64,000 bases of DNA from Bosea sp. ANAM02 (GCF_011764485.1 NZ_AP022848.1:3872001-3936000); one strand, 5' to 3'; shown: positions 19,174 through 29,608, counted from the first letter of the stretch. Notes: a model not told the origin generated them from the sequence alone. Translations and numbers: made by a program.

Positions 19174-22113
19174 ATGATCGCTTCCCGCCTGATAGCCGAG
19201 CACAGCTTGTCCATTTCCGAGCGCATCTTCCGGGTCGGCCTCGCCCTGGCCGGGCTTGTCCTGTGGTTCTGCGCTGCGGCCCTGCCGGCGCTCGCCGTCG
19301 AGGCGGTGCGTGTCCCGGTCGACGCTCCGGTGATCGACCTGACCAATGTCGTCGAGCGCAACAAATCCGACGGCGACGTGATCCAGATCTCGACCGCGCC
19401 GGGGCCGGACGGTATCGTCCGGCGCATCGCGGTCAAGGCGCGCGAATCCGGCGCGCGCCCGGACTGGATCGTGTTCGCGCTCACCAATGATTCCGACGAG
19501 CAGATCGACCGCCTGCTGGTCGCTCCCTTTCACCGCCTGATCGGCTCGGGCGTGATCTGGCCCGATCTCGGCGACAAGCGGATCGAGGCGGTGACGGCAA
19601 GCCAGGGCCTCTCGCCCGACCGCGAGCCCAGCCCCGATGCCGACGTCTTCCTGATCACGCTCGACCCCGGCACGACCGTCACCTTCGTCGCCGAACTCAA
19701 GTCGCCGAACCTGCCGCAGCTCTATCTCTACGAGGCCGAGGCCTACCGGCAGAAGACCAATGGCCTGACCCTCTACAAGGGCATCATCATCGGGATCGCC
19801 GGCCTGCTCGCGCTGTTCCTGACCATCATCTTCGTGGTCAAGGGCGCGGTGATCTTTCCGGCCGCAGCGGCGCTGGCCTGGGCGGTCCTGGCCTATGCCG
19901 GCCTCGATTTCGGCTTCTTCCAGCGCCTGTTCCCGCTGACGCCTGCGATCGAGCGCATCTATCGCGCCGGTGCCGAGGTCGTGCTGGCGGCGACGCTGCT
20001 GGTCTTCCTCTTCGCCTATCTCAACCTGTCGCGCTGGCATGTACGCTATGGCCATGTCACGCTGCTCTGGATCCTCGGCCTCGCCGGGCTGATCGGACTG
20101 GCCGTCTTCGATGCGCCGATGGCGTCCGGCATCGCGCGCATCTCGATCGCGGCGGTGGCGGCGATCGGCTTCATCCTCGTCGTGCATCTGGCGACGCATG
20201 GCTACGAGCGGGCGGTGATGCTGATCCCGACCTGGTTCCTGCTCGCGGTCTGGGTGACCGCGGCGAGCTTCACCGTGACCGGGCAGTTCCAGCGCGATCT
20301 GGTCGCGCCTGCCCTGCTGGGCGGCCTCGTCCTGATCGTGCTGCTGATCGGCTTCACCGTGATCCAGCACGCCTTCGCCGGCGGCGCGATCTCGCAGGGG
20401 CTGGTCTCCGATACCGAGCGCCGGGCGCTCGCGCTGTCCGGTGCGGGCGATCTCGTCTTCGACTGGGACGTCTCTTCCGACAAGGTCTTCGTCTCCCCGC
20501 AGATCGAGACGCTGCTCGGCCTGCCCAAGGGCGCGCTCGAAGGTTCGGCCGCGCGCTGGCTGGAGCATATGCATGTCGCCGACCGCGACCGCTATCGCGT
20601 CACGCTGGACGCCGTGCTGGAGCAGCGTCGCGGCAAGCTCAACCTGGACCTGCGCCTGCGCTCCGCGAACGGCGCCTATCACTGGATCAACGTGAAGGCG
20701 CGGCCGGTGATCGGCTCGGACGGCGAGGTCATCCGCGTCATCGGCACGCTGGCCGACGTCACCGAGCAGCGCACCGCGCAGGAGCGCCTGCTGCACGACG
20801 CCGTTCACGACAACCTGACCGGCCTGCCCAACCGCAAACTGTTCCAGGATCGCTTGGGCGCGATTTTCGGCTTCACCCGCGCCGACGATACTATCCGCCC
20901 GACCGTGCTCGTCATCGATGTCGACCGGTTCAAGCAGGTCAACGAATCCGTCGGTTTCTCAGCCGGCGATTCGATCCTGCTGACGCTGGCGCGCCGTCTC
21001 GGCCGGCTGCTCCGGGCCCAGGACACGCTCGCCCGCATCGGCGGCGACACCTTCGCGATGATCCTCGTATCCGAGCGCGATCCCGAGCGCATCCTGGCGC
21101 TGGCCGAGCTGGTGCGCCGCGCCGTGTCGACGCCGATCACCTATGCCGAGCGCGAGATCGTGCTGACGCCCTCGATCGGGCTTGCCCTGTTCGATCCGGC
21201 ACCGGCCTCGCGCAAGGAAGACGCGCTGAAGAATGCCGAGCTTGCCATGGCCCATGCCAAGCGCCAGGGCGGCAACAAGATCGAGGTCTTCGTGCCGGCG
21301 ATGCGCACCGACCGCAACGACCGGCTGGCGCTGGAAAGCGACCTGCGCCGGGCGATCGAGCGCGGCGAGATCCAGGTCATGTACCAGCCGATCGTCCGGC
21401 TGGAGGACCGCACCATCGCGGGTTTCGAGGCCCTGGTGCGCTGGGACCATCCGCGCGAAGGCCGCCTGATGCCGCAGGATTTCCTCGCCATCGCCGAGGA
21501 GACCGGGCTGATCGTCGATCTCGGCGTCTATGTCATGGACAAGACGGCGCGCGAGCTGGAAGCCTGGCAGGCGGCGCTGGAGGTCGACCCGCCGATCTTC
21601 GCCAGCGTCAACGTCTCCAGCCGGCAATTGCTGCGCCACGACCTGCTGCACGACGTGAAGACCGTGCTCGGGCGCCGGCGGGTGCTGCCGGGCACGCTCA
21701 AGCTCGAGATCACCGAGAGCCTTGTCATGGAGAACCCGGAATATGCGGCGCAGATGCTGCAGCGCATCCGCGATCTCGGCGCCGGCCTCTCGCTCGACGA
21801 TTTCGGCACGGGCTATTCCTCGCTGTCCTATCTGCAGCGCTTCCCCTTCGACACGATCAAGATCGACCAGAGCTTCGTGCGCCAGATGGGCAATGGCCGC
21901 CCGCCGGTGATCCTGCGCTCGATCGTGCAGCTCGCCGCCGATCTCCACATGGATGTCGTCGCCGAGGGCGCCGAGAGCGAGTCGGACGCGATCGAGCTCT
22001 ACCAGCTCGGCTGCCAGTATGCGCAGGGCTATATCTTCGGCCAGCCGATGACGGCGGCGGAAGCGCGGCGCCTGATGGGCGCGGCGGCTGCGGCGGCGAC
22101 CGAGGCGGCTTGA
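19174..22113 (+). CDS. Membrane sensor with PAS, degenerate GGDEF and EAL domains
   Basis: This 979-residue protein is a predicted cyclic-di-GMP phosphodiesterase. A signal sequence ends AALPALA, then a periplasmic beta-rich sensor of the 7TMR-DISM kind runs to about residue 200, and about seven membrane helices to about 410. A PAS domain follows, then GGDEF with the signature changed to GGDTF at 623-627, although an RAQD inhibitory-site motif remains. The EAL domain has EAL at 752-754, [24 protein letters not shown] and VAEGAE, so its metal and catalytic residues look intact. A GTG at 19093, overlapping the rimJ-like stop, could be the start instead. Confidence 0.93.
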   Translation: MIASRLIAEHSLSISERIFRVGLALAGLVLWFCAAALPALAVEAVRVPVDAPVIDLTNVVERNKSDGDVIQISTAPGPDGIVRRIAVKARESGARPDWIVFALTNDSDEQIDRLLVAPFHRLIGSGVIWPDLGDKRIEAVTASQGLSPDREPSPDADVFLITLDPGTTVTFVAELKSPNLPQLYLYEAEAYRQKTNGLTLYKGIIIGIAGLLALFLTIIFVVKGAVIFPAAAALAWAVLAYAGLDFGFFQRLFPLTPAIERIYRAGAEVVLAATLLVFLFAYLNLSRWHVRYGHVTLLWILGLAGLIGLAVFDAPMASGIARISIAAVAAIGFILVVHLATHGYERAVMLIPTWFLLAVWVTAASFTVTGQFQRDLVAPALLGGLVLIVLLIGFTVIQHAFAGGAISQGLVSDTERRALALSGAGDLVFDWDVSSDKVFVSPQIETLLGLPKGALEGSAARWLEHMHVADRDRYRVTLDAVLEQRRGKLNLDLRLRSANGAYHWINVKARPVIGSDGEVIRVIGTLADVTEQRTAQERLLHDAVHDNLTGLPNRKLFQDRLGAIFGFTRADDTIRPTVLVIDVDRFKQVNESVGFSAGDSILLTLARRLGRLLRAQDTLARIGGDTFAMILVSERDPERILALAELVRRAVSTPITYAEREIVLTPSIGLALFDPAPASRKEDALKNAELAMAHAKRQGGNKIEVFVPAMRTDRNDRLALESDLRRAIERGEIQVMYQPIVRLEDRTIAGFEALVRWDHPREGRLMPQDFLAIAEETGLIVDLGVYVMDKTARELEAWQAALEVDPPIFASVNVSSRQLLRHDLLHDVKTVLGRRRVLPGTLKLEITESLVMENPEYAAQMLQRIRDLGAGLSLDDFGTGYSSLSYLQRFPFDTIKIDQSFVRQMGNGRPPVILRSIVQLAADLHMDVVAEGAESESDAIELYQLGCQYAQGYIFGQPMTAAEARRLMGAAAAAATEAA

Positions 22114-22154
22114 GGCTCCGTCAGCAGCTCCGCTGGGCTTCCAATTCCACCGTT

Positions 22155-22283
22155 GCCATTCCGGGGCGCGTCGCAGGCGCGAATCCAAAACCCACGACGG
22201 GGTGAGACATTTGATGCGCGGTCGCTGGCGGCTCGCCCCGTCGTGGGTTCCGGGTTCTTCGCTTCGCAAAGCCCCGGAATGAC
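22155..22283. repeat. Dispersed palindromic repeat, family R1, copy 2
   Basis: It starts GCCATTCCGGGGCGCG and ends GCCCCGGAATGAC, with inner arms CCCACGACGGGG and CCCCGTCGTGGG flanking a variable centre. It lies between the convergent GGDEF/EAL and algH genes, a position suited to a bidirectional 3' end. Confidence 0.85.
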
Positions 22284-22295
22284 AACGGGCAGTTC

Positions 22296-22916
22296 TCAGG
22301 CGTGCCCAGCCTCGCGCGACAGGAAGGCAGGGTCGATGCCGATCTTGCCGAGCGCGCGCTGGTACTTGGTCTCGACGCTCTCGTCGAAGAGCAGTTCGGG
22401 ATCGGCGGCGCAGTGCAGCCAGCCGTTCGACTGGATCTCGGCCTCCAATTGCCCCGCGGCCCAGCCGGCATAGCCCAGCGCCAGCACCGCATTCTCCGGG
22501 CCGTCGCCATTGGCGATGGCGCGCAGGATGTCGAGCGTCGCGGTCAGGCAGATGCCCTCGTCGATCGGCAGGGTCGCCGATTCCAGGAAGAAATCGGCCG
22601 TGTGCAGGACGAAGCCGCGCTTGGTCTCGACCGGCCCGCCGCGCAGAACCTGCATGCGCTCGGCCCGGCTCGGCAGGCGGATCGCCTCCTCGGAGGGGAT
22701 CACGTCGAGCTGGACGAGCAGCTCCGGAAATTTCGTGTCGCCCGCCGGCTTATTCACGATAATGCCCATCGCCCCGTCCTCGGAATGGGCGCAGACATAG
22801 ACGACGCTGCGGCTGAAGCGTGAATCCGCCATGCCCGGCATCGCGATCAGGCATTGCCCGTCGAGATAGGAGCGGCCGCCGACGCGCGATTGTGAGCCAA
22901 TCTTCATGACCTGCAT
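22296..22916 (-). CDS. AlgH/YqgE (UPF0301) family protein
   Basis: This 206-residue cytoplasmic protein belongs to the UPF0301 family. Conserved segments include [55 protein letters not shown] and [16 protein letters not shown]. The family was named for a supposed role in alginate control but its biochemical activity is not known. The longer frame upstream is out of family. The ATG at 22916 or the second at 22907 could be used. The gene is divergent from the DsbD-N-like gene across 252 bases, in which I see no clear promoter. Confidence 0.93.
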   Translation of the reverse strand: MQVMKIGSQSRVGGRSYLDGQCLIAMPGMADSRFSRSVVYVCAHSEDGAMGIIVNKPAGDTKFPELLVQLDVIPSEEAIRLPSRAERMQVLRGGPVETKRGFVLHTADFFLESATLPIDEGICLTATLDILRAIANGDGPENAVLALGYAGWAAGQLEAEIQSNGWLHCAADPELLFDESVETKYQRALGKIGIDPAFLSREAGHA

Positions 22917-23168
22917 GCTAGAGGCTGTCGGGGAGTCTCGGCAAGGCTTGGCTCTCCGCCTTCGACCGAAACGCAAGACCCCTCCCACCGAACGCGCCCT
23001 TGGATCACATTCTCGTGCGCCGAGGGCCCGTCGCACCCCCATACCGCCATTATCGCGATTGTGCCCCAATCCTGCGCCAGGCTCCGGCTCGATCGCTCAG
23101 GCATCGACCGGCGGAGGAAGACAGGTTTTGTTCGCTTTTCAGGCTCGCAATCGGTAAAGGCTGGGCCC

Positions 23169-24032
23169 GTGAACCGTATTCTTCCCCTGCTGGCACTGCT
23201 GCCCCTTGCTTTCGGCCATGCCGCCGGCGCGCAGGAGGCAGCCAACGAGGCCGCGACTTCGCCCTGGTCGGCGAGCGACCACGCGAAGCTGCGCCTGATC
23301 GCGGGCCCGACGACGCCGACCGGGAAGCAGCGCGTCGGCGTCGAGATCGTGATGTCGCCGGGCTACAAGACCTACTGGCGCAGCCCCGGCCAGTTCGGCG
23401 TGCCGCCGGCCTTCGACTGGACCGGCTCGACCAATATCGGCGGGCTCGACGTGCGCTGGCCCGTGCCGGAGCGCTTCCAGGATTCGGCCGGATACTCCAT
23501 CGGCTATGTCGGCGAGGTCGTGATCCCGATCTCGGTCCAGCCCGTCGATCCGTCGCGGCCGGTGATGGTCGTGCTCAAGCTCGACTATGCCGTCTGCGAG
23601 AAGATCTGCATCCCGGCCAAGGGCGAGGCCAGCCTGTGGCTCGAGCCCGGCGTGACGACGGTCACCTCGCCGCGGCTCGAGAGCTTCGAAGCGCGCGTGC
23701 CGGTGCCGGCCAGGCCCGGCCCGCACAGGGAGAAGATCGCGATCGTCGATGCCGGGCCCGACGACAGCGTGGTCGATCCGGGCCTGCGCCTCGTCCTGCA
23801 GCCGCCGGCGGAAGGCCGGATCGAGGATATCTTCGTCGAGGGCTCCGGCATGTGGTCCTTCGGCAAGTCGCGATTGACGCCGCAGGCCGACGGCACGGTG
23901 CTCGCCCAGATCCGGATCGACGAGCGGCCGAAGGGCGCGGCCGGCCCGATCCCGCTGATCTTCACCGTTCGCGGCACGCCGCGGCCGATCGAGACGCGGC
24001 TGGAACTCGACATCCCCGCCGGCAAGCCCTAA
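23169..24032 (+). CDS. Exported protein with DsbD N-terminal-like domain
   Basis: The 287-residue product has a signal peptide (LLALLPLAFGHAAGAQ) and then a domain like the periplasmic N-terminal domain of thiol:disulfide reductase DsbD, with PGYKTYWRSPGQFGVPP and the paired cysteines VCEKICIPAKGEASL. Unlike full DsbD it has no membrane core or thioredoxin domain. Related proteins in rhizobia are annotated as DsbD-domain or cytochrome c biogenesis proteins. The GTG at 23169 is picked because it starts the signal peptide. A peroxiredoxin gene follows after 53 bases, suggesting a redox role. Confidence 0.85.
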   Translation: MNRILPLLALLPLAFGHAAGAQEAANEAATSPWSASDHAKLRLIAGPTTPTGKQRVGVEIVMSPGYKTYWRSPGQFGVPPAFDWTGSTNIGGLDVRWPVPERFQDSAGYSIGYVGEVVIPISVQPVDPSRPVMVVLKLDYAVCEKICIPAKGEASLWLEPGVTTVTSPRLESFEARVPVPARPGPHREKIAIVDAGPDDSVVDPGLRLVLQPPAEGRIEDIFVEGSGMWSFGKSRLTPQADGTVLAQIRIDERPKGAAGPIPLIFTVRGTPRPIETRLELDIPAGKP

Positions 24033-24085
24033 TCCGTGAGGCCGGGCGGCCCCTTCCGCCGCAGGCTTCACGGAGAGACAGGCTG

Positions 24086-24571
24086 ATGACCATCAAGGTG
24101 GGTGACAAGCTTCCCCAGGCGACGTTCCGCGTCATGACGGCCGACGGCCCGGCCGCGCGCACGACCGACGACCTGTTCGCCGGCAAGAAAGTGGTGCTCT
24201 TCGCCGTGCCCGGCGCCTTCACCCCGACCTGCCATCGCAACCACCTGCCCGGCTATCTGGAGAAGGCGGCCGAGATCAAGGCGAAGGGCGTCGACGCCAT
24301 CATGGTGACCAGCACCAACGACGTCTTCGTCATGGACGCCTGGTCGAAGGCGACCGGCGGCGCCGGCGTGATCGAGTTCCTTTCGGACGGCAACGCCGAT
24401 TTCGCCAAGGAAATCGGCCTGTCGCTTGACGGCTCGGGCTTCGGCCTCGGCACCCGCTCGCAGCGCTATTCGATGCTGGTCGAGAACGGCGTGGTGAAGG
24501 TTCTCAGCGTCGAGGAAGCCGCCGGCAAGGCGGAAGCCTCCGGCGCCGAGGCGATGCTCGCCAAACTCTGA
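24086..24571 (+). CDS. Peroxiredoxin (Prx5-like, 1-Cys)
   Basis: This 161-residue cytosolic thiol peroxidase reduces hydrogen peroxide or organic peroxides. The peroxidatic cysteine is Cys49 in VPGAFTPTCHRNHLPGY, and the family FEVLSDGNADFAKEIGL-like segment and GLGTRSQRYSMLVENGVV follow. It has no other cysteine, so it must be resolved by an external thiol such as glutathione or glutaredoxin. A clear intrinsic terminator follows 25 bases after the stop codon. Confidence 0.95.
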   Translation: MTIKVGDKLPQATFRVMTADGPAARTTDDLFAGKKVVLFAVPGAFTPTCHRNHLPGYLEKAAEIKAKGVDAIMVTSTNDVFVMDAWSKATGGAGVIEFLSDGNADFAKEIGLSLDGSGFGLGTRSQRYSMLVENGVVKVLSVEEAAGKAEASGAEAMLAKL

Positions 24572-24596
24572 GCCAGAGGGCACGGAGAGAGATTGA

Positions 24597-24625
24597 AGCC
24601 CGCGCAGTCGCTGCGCGGGCTTTTT
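24597..24625 (+). terminator. Rho-independent terminator after the peroxiredoxin gene
   Basis: AGCCCGCGCAG (24597-24607) pairs perfectly with CTGCGCGGGCT (24611-24621) around TCG, and a TTTTT run follows. It ends the peroxiredoxin transcript. Confidence 0.93.
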
Positions 24626-24675
24626 GTTGGCTCGGCGGATGGAGCAAATGTCTGCAAAGGGTCGAAAGCGGACGA

Positions 24676-25062
24676 TTACCGGGAGCACCAAGCCAATGCG
24701 TCAAACCTGCCCTGGTCCGAAAGGTCGCGTTTGAAAAAGCCACGGATTGTATCCCCGACGCGACCGCGCCAATAAATGCATGGTGACATGTCGATCAATA
24801 GTCGCTCTGGCCCATCCATCGCCGCTCGGGGCCGAACCACGACGCGAGTGCATTTCCCATCCTGATTTTGGACATCGACGACAATACCTTCCACCGCGAC
24901 GGCATTTCGCCCGCATCCAAGTTCCAGCGTCTCGGTGGAAAGGCGGCCCCATGGGTACATGGCTCGACAACGCACGTCCGGGCAACTCTGGAGCGGCCTC
25001 GCCGACGATGATGTGCAATCGACTGCAGACGCGATTGCGACAATCATGATTACATTCCGCAT
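24676..25062 (-). CDS. Hypothetical exported protein
   Basis: I do not recognise this 128-residue product. It starts MRNVIMIVAIASAVDCTSSS, a weak signal sequence in which the cysteine is not in a standard lipobox. The mature part has five further cysteines (SCPDVRC, GCG, GKC, SPC, WCS). The segment EGIVVDVQNQDGKCTRVVVRP and later GRVGDTIRGFFKRDL look like a small beta-barrel. Base composition is visibly less GC-rich than the neighbours, which may mean acquisition by transfer. It runs against the peroxiredoxin terminator and has no operon partner. Confidence 0.55.
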   Translation of the reverse strand: MRNVIMIVAIASAVDCTSSSARPLQSCPDVRCRAMYPWGRLSTETLELGCGRNAVAVEGIVVDVQNQDGKCTRVVVRPRAAMDGPERLLIDMSPCIYWRGRVGDTIRGFFKRDLSDQGRFDALAWCSR

Positions 25063-25252
25063 CGTCAGTCTCCGCGCCTCAGCCAAAATCAGGTCGGGCA
25101 GAATTGTGGGAGCCCGCGACAACGATGTTGACTACACGATCCCGCAAATCTGGCATGTCCGCTACGGGTCGTAAGCCGACCTAGCTTTTGACATTGCGAG
25201 GAATGCACCGCCTCTTAAACTGCTCCACTTCTCTGGCGCATGGAGAGAGCTC

Positions 25253-25483
25253 ATGCCGTTTCAGGGCTTCGTTGTCGAACCTGCGGAGCTGGCAAAGTTG
25301 GCTGGCGCTTTCGATGCGGCTTGGCTGGCGGTGAACAGCGTCAACACCATCGGCGGTCAGCAGCAGAGGCGGGCGAGAGCCCGCCTGGCGACTATCATTC
25401 TCGATCTTTGGAGGGAGGATTCCGCTCAGGCCTTGAGCGCCAGCGCCGTCGAGCGCTTCCTGGCATCGGACCAGCCCCACTGA
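25253..25483 (+). CDS. Small hypothetical protein (76 residues)
   Basis: The product starts MPFQGFVVEPAELAKLAGAF and carries RARARLATIILDLWREDS. Short proteins of this layout (a phenylalanine-containing opening, a residue 8-20 helix, then a helix ending in ILDL) are common in Bradyrhizobium and related genera with no assigned function. GGAGAGAGCTC before the ATG is a good ribosome site, which supports real coding. The family resemblance is from memory and should be treated as weak. Confidence 0.55.
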   Translation: MPFQGFVVEPAELAKLAGAFDAAWLAVNSVNTIGGQQQRRARARLATIILDLWREDSAQALSASAVERFLASDQPH

Positions 25484-25556
25484 TCGATCCGATCTGCGCT
25501 TGTCATGAGACAAGCCGCGAAGCCCCGGCTAGCTTCCGGGTCGGAGGAGAATACCG

Positions 25557-26006
25557 ATGGCCGAGATCACCATCCGCCCGCTTGCCGCGACCGACCGGGA
25601 GGCCTGGACGCCGCTCTGGCATGGCTACCTGAAATTTTACAAGGCTACCCTGCCGCCTGACATCGACGCGATCACCTTCGGGCGCCTGACCGGCGGCGAG
25701 GAGCCGATGGGCGGCTTCCTCGCCTTCGAGGGCGACAAGCCGCTCGGCATGGTCAACTGGGTGCTCCACCGCACGACCTGGAGCGAAAAGCCGATCTGCT
25801 ATCTGCAGGACCTGTTCATCGTGCCGGAATCGCGCGGCACCGGCGTCGGCCGCAAGCTGATCGAGGCGGTGAACCAGATGGCGCGGGTGAAGAACTGCTA
25901 CCGCGTCTACTGGCAGACGCATGAATCCAACCTGCAGGGACAGGCGCTCTACGACAAGGTCGCCGACAAGTCCGGCTTCATCGTCTACCGCCAGCCGCTG
26001 GGTTGA
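25557..26006 (+). CDS. GNAT family N-acetyltransferase
   Basis: This 149-residue acetyltransferase starts MAEITIRPLAATDREAW and has the acetyl-CoA binding strand-loop LQDLFIVPESRGTGVGRKLIEA at about 82-102, then the YWQTHESNLQGQALYDKV segment typical of family members that act on small amines. GGAGGAGAATACCG precedes the ATG. The substrate cannot be told. A second GNAT gene begins 19 bases downstream, so the two may be co-expressed. Confidence 0.9.
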   Translation: MAEITIRPLAATDREAWTPLWHGYLKFYKATLPPDIDAITFGRLTGGEEPMGGFLAFEGDKPLGMVNWVLHRTTWSEKPICYLQDLFIVPESRGTGVGRKLIEAVNQMARVKNCYRVYWQTHESNLQGQALYDKVADKSGFIVYRQPLG

Positions 26007-26025
26007 GGGGCGACCGAAAGCAACC

Positions 26026-26808
26026 GTGATCGCGATCCGGGACAGGGATGAGGTCATCGAGCGGCTCGGCGCCGATCCGCTCGCCAATGTCGTGTTGCTC
26101 AAGCATCTCTCGGCCTATCCGCAGCATACGCGAGCGTTTCAGCGATGCTCCCCGGTCGGCACGGCAACGCTCGTCCTGATGGACACCGCAGCCAGCGACT
26201 ATGACCGCAAGACCTATCCGACGGCGGCCCATGCCGCCCTCATCCGCAGCGACGATGCCGCACTGACGGAGGCGCTGCTCGGCGAACTGCCAACAGATAG
26301 CGGCATCGTCTTCAAGCTGGGCAGCACAGCCGAGCACGATGTAGTCAAGCGACGCTATCCGCTCGCGCGCAAAACCAGCTTCCTGTCGTTCACCTCATCG
26401 GAGCGCATTCCCGGCCGTGACAAGGGCATCGTCGGAGAGAGCGCCACGGATGCCATGTACGCGCTCTATCGCACGCAGAATCATGAACAGGACTGGCTCT
26501 CGGCGCTGCTGACGAGCGGACGCGCCTTCACCTGCATGATCGACTCGGGCGATGAGCCGCTCTCCGTCTGCTTCGCCTTCGAGAGCTATGGCCAAGTCTG
26601 GGAAATCGGCGGCGTGGTCACGCGGCCCGAGCAGCGCGGGCGCGGCCTTGGATCGCGCGTGGTCGGAACGGCGCTCGAGGAGTTGGCGCGGCGCGGGCTG
26701 ATGGCGCGCTATCAAGTCCATGAGGACAACATTGCCTCGATCCGCCTCGCAGAATCGCTCGCGATGAAGCCGCTCCTGCGCCTGACCCATTACCTGCACG
26801 AGTGCTAG
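26026..26808 (+). CDS. GNAT family N-acetyltransferase (FR47-like C-terminus)
   Basis: The 260-residue product has a long N-terminal region without clear motifs and a C-terminal acetyltransferase domain with WEIGGVVTRPEQRGRGLGSRVV at about 196-217 and YQVHEDNIASIRLAESLAM at about 233-251. The two-part layout fits GNAT proteins in which only the C-terminal half binds acetyl-CoA. The start is taken as GTG at 26026 because no ATG gives a family-like opening, so the N-terminus is uncertain. It follows another GNAT gene. Confidence 0.8.
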   Translation: MIAIRDRDEVIERLGADPLANVVLLKHLSAYPQHTRAFQRCSPVGTATLVLMDTAASDYDRKTYPTAAHAALIRSDDAALTEALLGELPTDSGIVFKLGSTAEHDVVKRRYPLARKTSFLSFTSSERIPGRDKGIVGESATDAMYALYRTQNHEQDWLSALLTSGRAFTCMIDSGDEPLSVCFAFESYGQVWEIGGVVTRPEQRGRGLGSRVVGTALEELARRGLMARYQVHEDNIASIRLAESLAMKPLLRLTHYLHEC

Positions 26809-26827
26809 GCACAGGGCCAAGCGAAAA

Positions 26828-27277
26828 TCAGCGACCACCGCTCTTGAACGGCGCCATGCCGGCGCGCGCCAGGGCATCGGCGCGCTCGTTCATCGCGTCG
26901 CCGGCATGGCCCTTGACCCATTTCCACTCGATCTTGTGGCGGCCGAGCGCGGTTTCGAGGCGTTGCCAGAGCTCGGCATTCTTGACCGGCTTGCGGTCGG
27001 CCGTCTTCCAGCCGTTCTTCTTCCAGCCATGGATCCAGCCGGTGATGCCCTGCCGCAGATACTGGCTGTCGGTGTGGAGCGCGACCGTGACCGGGCGCTT
27101 CAGCGCCTCCAGCGCGGCGATCGCCGCCATCAGTTCCATGCGGTTATTGGTGGTCTGCGCCTCGCCGCCGGAGAGTTCCTTCTCGACGCCATTGAAGGTC
27201 AGGATCGCGCCCCAGCCGCCGGGACCAGGGTTTCCCGAGCAAGCGCCGTCCGTCCAGACTTCGACCGTGTCGCTCAT
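26828..27277 (-). CDS. rnhA: Ribonuclease HI
   Basis: This 149-residue enzyme cuts the RNA strand of RNA-DNA hybrids. The four metal ligands fall exactly at the classical positions: Asp10 ([15 protein letters not shown]), Glu48 (NNRMELMA), Asp70 (LHTDSQY) and Asp134 (NERADALA), with His124 in KGHAGD. The start overlaps the thrB stop as ATGA. The ispH-thrB-rnhA order is conserved in rhizobia. Confidence 0.98.
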   Translation of the reverse strand: MSDTVEVWTDGACSGNPGPGGWGAILTFNGVEKELSGGEAQTTNNRMELMAAIAALEALKRPVTVALHTDSQYLRQGITGWIHGWKKNGWKTADRKPVKNAELWQRLETALGRHKIEWKWVKGHAGDAMNERADALARAGMAPFKSGGR

Positions 27278-28239
27278 CGCTTCAACCCATATTCGCGGGC
27301 GTCGGCGACGCGCTGGTGGAAGGCGAGCTTGCGGTCGTATTCGAGCGGATCATGCGGCTTGACCAAGGCGCCCGGCGGCACGTTGAGCCAGTCGACAAGG
27401 CGCGTCAGCAGGAAACGCAGGGCGCTACCCCGGCAGAGCTGCGGCAACGCCTCGACCTCCGCCTCATTCAGGGGCCGGACGCTCTCGTAGCCGGCGAGAA
27501 TGGCCTGGCCCTTGGTCAGGTTGAACGAGCTGTCGGCCTCGAAACACCAGGAGTTCAGGCAGATCGCGAGGTCATAGGCATAGGCGTCGGTGCAGGCGAA
27601 ATAGAAGTCGATCAGCCCCGAGAGCCGGTCGCCGATGAAGAAGACGTTGTTGGGGAAGAGATCAGCATGGATCACGCCGCGCGGCAGGTCTTGCGGCCAG
27701 CTCGCCTCATGCACGGCGATCTCGGCGGCGACGCGGCGCGCGAGGCCCGGCGAGACCTTGTCGGCATCGGTGCCCGCCTGCTCGGCGAGCGGACGCCAGC
27801 CCGGCACGGAAAGCGCATTGACCCGCTCCATCGTGAAATCGGCGCCGGCCTGATGCAGAAGGGCGAGGCCGCGGCCGAGCTCCTGGCAATGGGCCGATGT
27901 CGGGCGGCGCACGGAGAGACCATCGAGAAAGGTGACGATCGCGGCCGGGCGCCCGGCGAGGCGGCCAAGCATCTCGCCACGGCTGTCGCTGACCGGCTGG
28001 GGGCAGATCACGCCGCGCGCGGCCAGATGCTGGATCAGGCCGAGGAAGAACGGCAGGTCCTCCGGGTTAACCCGCTTCTCGTAGAGAGTGAGGATGAAGG
28101 CGCCCTGCGTGGTGCGGATCAGGTAGTTCGAATTCTCGACGCCCTCGGCGATGCCCTTGGCGGAGAGGAGCTCGCCGATGCCGTAGCGCGCCACGAAGGC
28201 GGCCATCTCGTCATCGGGCACTTCGGTATAGACGGCCAC
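27274..28239 (-). CDS. thrB: Homoserine kinase (ThrB2, aminoglycoside-kinase fold)
   Basis: This 321-residue kinase phosphorylates homoserine, supplying the substrate of threonine synthase (15738-17153). It belongs to the choline/aminoglycoside kinase fold rather than the GHMP fold. [19 protein letters not shown] and [24 protein letters not shown] open the ATP lobe. [14 protein letters not shown] carries the catalytic aspartate and [19 protein letters not shown] the metal-binding aspartate. It lies 20 bases after ispH and overlaps rnhA, so it is the middle gene of an operon. Confidence 0.96.
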   Translation of the reverse strand: MAVYTEVPDDEMAAFVARYGIGELLSAKGIAEGVENSNYLIRTTQGAFILTLYEKRVNPEDLPFFLGLIQHLAARGVICPQPVSDSRGEMLGRLAGRPAAIVTFLDGLSVRRPTSAHCQELGRGLALLHQAGADFTMERVNALSVPGWRPLAEQAGTDADKVSPGLARRVAAEIAVHEASWPQDLPRGVIHADLFPNNVFFIGDRLSGLIDFYFACTDAYAYDLAICLNSWCFEADSSFNLTKGQAILAGYESVRPLNEAEVEALPQLCRGSALRFLLTRLVDWLNVPPGALVKPHDPLEYDRKLAFHQRVADAREYGLKR

Positions 28240-28259
28240 GCTTGCACTCTTCTGCTGGA

Positions 28260-29219
28260 CTATTCCGCCGCCTCGCCGCGCAATTCGCGCGGCAGCGGGA
28301 AGAAGACGTTCTCGTCCGCGGTCGAGACGGTCTCGACGCGGACGTCATAGCGCACAGCGAAGGCGTCGATGATCTCCTCGACCAGCACCTCGGGCGCGCT
28401 CGCGCCGGCTGTGATGCCGAGGCTGCGGATGTTGCCGAAGACCGACCAGTCGATCTCGTCGGTACGCAGCACGAGCCGCGCCACCGGGCAGCCGGCGCGC
28501 TCGGCGACCTCGCGCAGGCGCTGCGAGTTCGAGGAATTCGGCGAACCGACGACGATCAGCCCTTCGACCAAGGGCGCGACACGCTTCACCGCCTCCTGGC
28601 GATTGGTCGTGGCGTAGCAGATGTCTTCCTTGTGCGGGGCGATCAGCTCCGGGAAGCGGGCCTGCAGGGCCTCGACGATCTCGCGGGTATCGTCGACCGA
28701 GAGCGTGGTCTGGGTGACATAGGCGAGCGGCTGGCCGTCCGGTGCCTGAAGCGTCGCGACGTCGTCCAGCGTCTCGATCAGGGTGATCGCGCCCTCGGGG
28801 AGCTGGCCCATCGTGCCGATCACCTCGGGATGACCGGCATGGCCGACGAGCAGGATATGGCGGCCGCGCTTGTGATGGACCTCGGCCTCGCGATGGACCT
28901 TGGTCACGAGCGGGCAGGTCGCGTCGATGGCGAAGAGATTGCGCGCCTTCGCCGCCGCCGGCACCGCCTTGGCGACGCCATGCGCCGAGAAGATCACCGG
29001 CCGCGTCTCATCCGGCACCTCGTCGAGCTCGGCAACGAAGACCGCGCCTTTCCGCTTCAGGGATTCGACGACGTATTTGTTATGGACGATCTCGTGGCGG
29101 ACATAGACCGGCGCGCCATGCAGCGTCAGCGCCTTCTCGACGGCGTCGATGGCGCGCACCACCCCGGCGCAGAAGCCGCGCGGGGCACAGAGCAGGATGT
29201 CGAGCGGCGGCTTGGTCAC
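28260..29219 (-). CDS. ispH: 4-Hydroxy-3-methylbut-2-enyl diphosphate reductase
   Basis: This 319-residue iron-sulfur enzyme makes IPP and DMAPP in the last step of the MEP isoprenoid pathway. The cluster cysteines lie in [19 protein letters not shown] and RAGCPVA. The substrate-pocket histidines and the SNSSNSQRL segment are intact. I start it at the GTG at 29219 ([10 protein letters not shown]), preceded by GGAG; a TTG at 29276 would add 19 unconserved residues. It heads the ispH-thrB-rnhA operon. Confidence 0.96.
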   Translation of the reverse strand: MTKPPLDILLCAPRGFCAGVVRAIDAVEKALTLHGAPVYVRHEIVHNKYVVESLKRKGAVFVAELDEVPDETRPVIFSAHGVAKAVPAAAKARNLFAIDATCPLVTKVHREAEVHHKRGRHILLVGHAGHPEVIGTMGQLPEGAITLIETLDDVATLQAPDGQPLAYVTQTTLSVDDTREIVEALQARFPELIAPHKEDICYATTNRQEAVKRVAPLVEGLIVVGSPNSSNSQRLREVAERAGCPVARLVLRTDEIDWSVFGNIRSLGITAGASAPEVLVEEIIDAFAVRYDVRVETVSTADENVFFPLPRELRGEAAE

Positions 29220-29306
29220 GCGCAGGGGAACTCCATCAGTCCGCGTCTTCTTTCGGCGGGATCGGGGCGATGTCAAGGAAGCGAAGCGGCACAGGCAGAC
29301 ACATCT

Positions 29307-29435
29307 GTCATTCCGGGGCGCGCCGCAGGCGCGAACCCGGAACCCACGACGGGGTGGGACCTCGGGTGTTCAGTTGCAGGCCGCTCACCCGATCGTGGGT
29401 TCCGGGTTCTTCGCTGCGCGAGGCCCCGGAATGAC
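29307..29435. repeat. Dispersed palindromic repeat, family R1, copy 3
   Basis: It starts GTCATTCCGGGGCGCG and ends GGCCCCGGAATGAC, with inner arms GAACCCGGAACCCACGA and TCGTGGGTTCCGGGTTC. It occupies the centre of the 389-base gap between the divergent ispH and antiporter genes. The remaining 29436-29608 must hold the antiporter promoter, but I see no clear boxes. Confidence 0.85.
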
Positions 29436-29608
29436 AAGGGTTGGGCTGCCCAAGAGCGATCCATCGATCGCCCGCACCGCCCAAGGCTTGGGCGCCATGC
29501 CGATTGCCTCTCGCAGGATCGCCGTCGAAAGCCTAGATAGAGCGACGGCCCGCCACGCGGAGCGCCGCGCCGGACCGCCAAGCCCGTTCCAAAAGCCCCG
29601 AGTCCCGC

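Noticed and set aside
29220..29276. TTG start for ispH
   Set aside because: The extra residues are unlike the family, and the GTG at 29219 has a GGAG site and yields the normal N-terminus.
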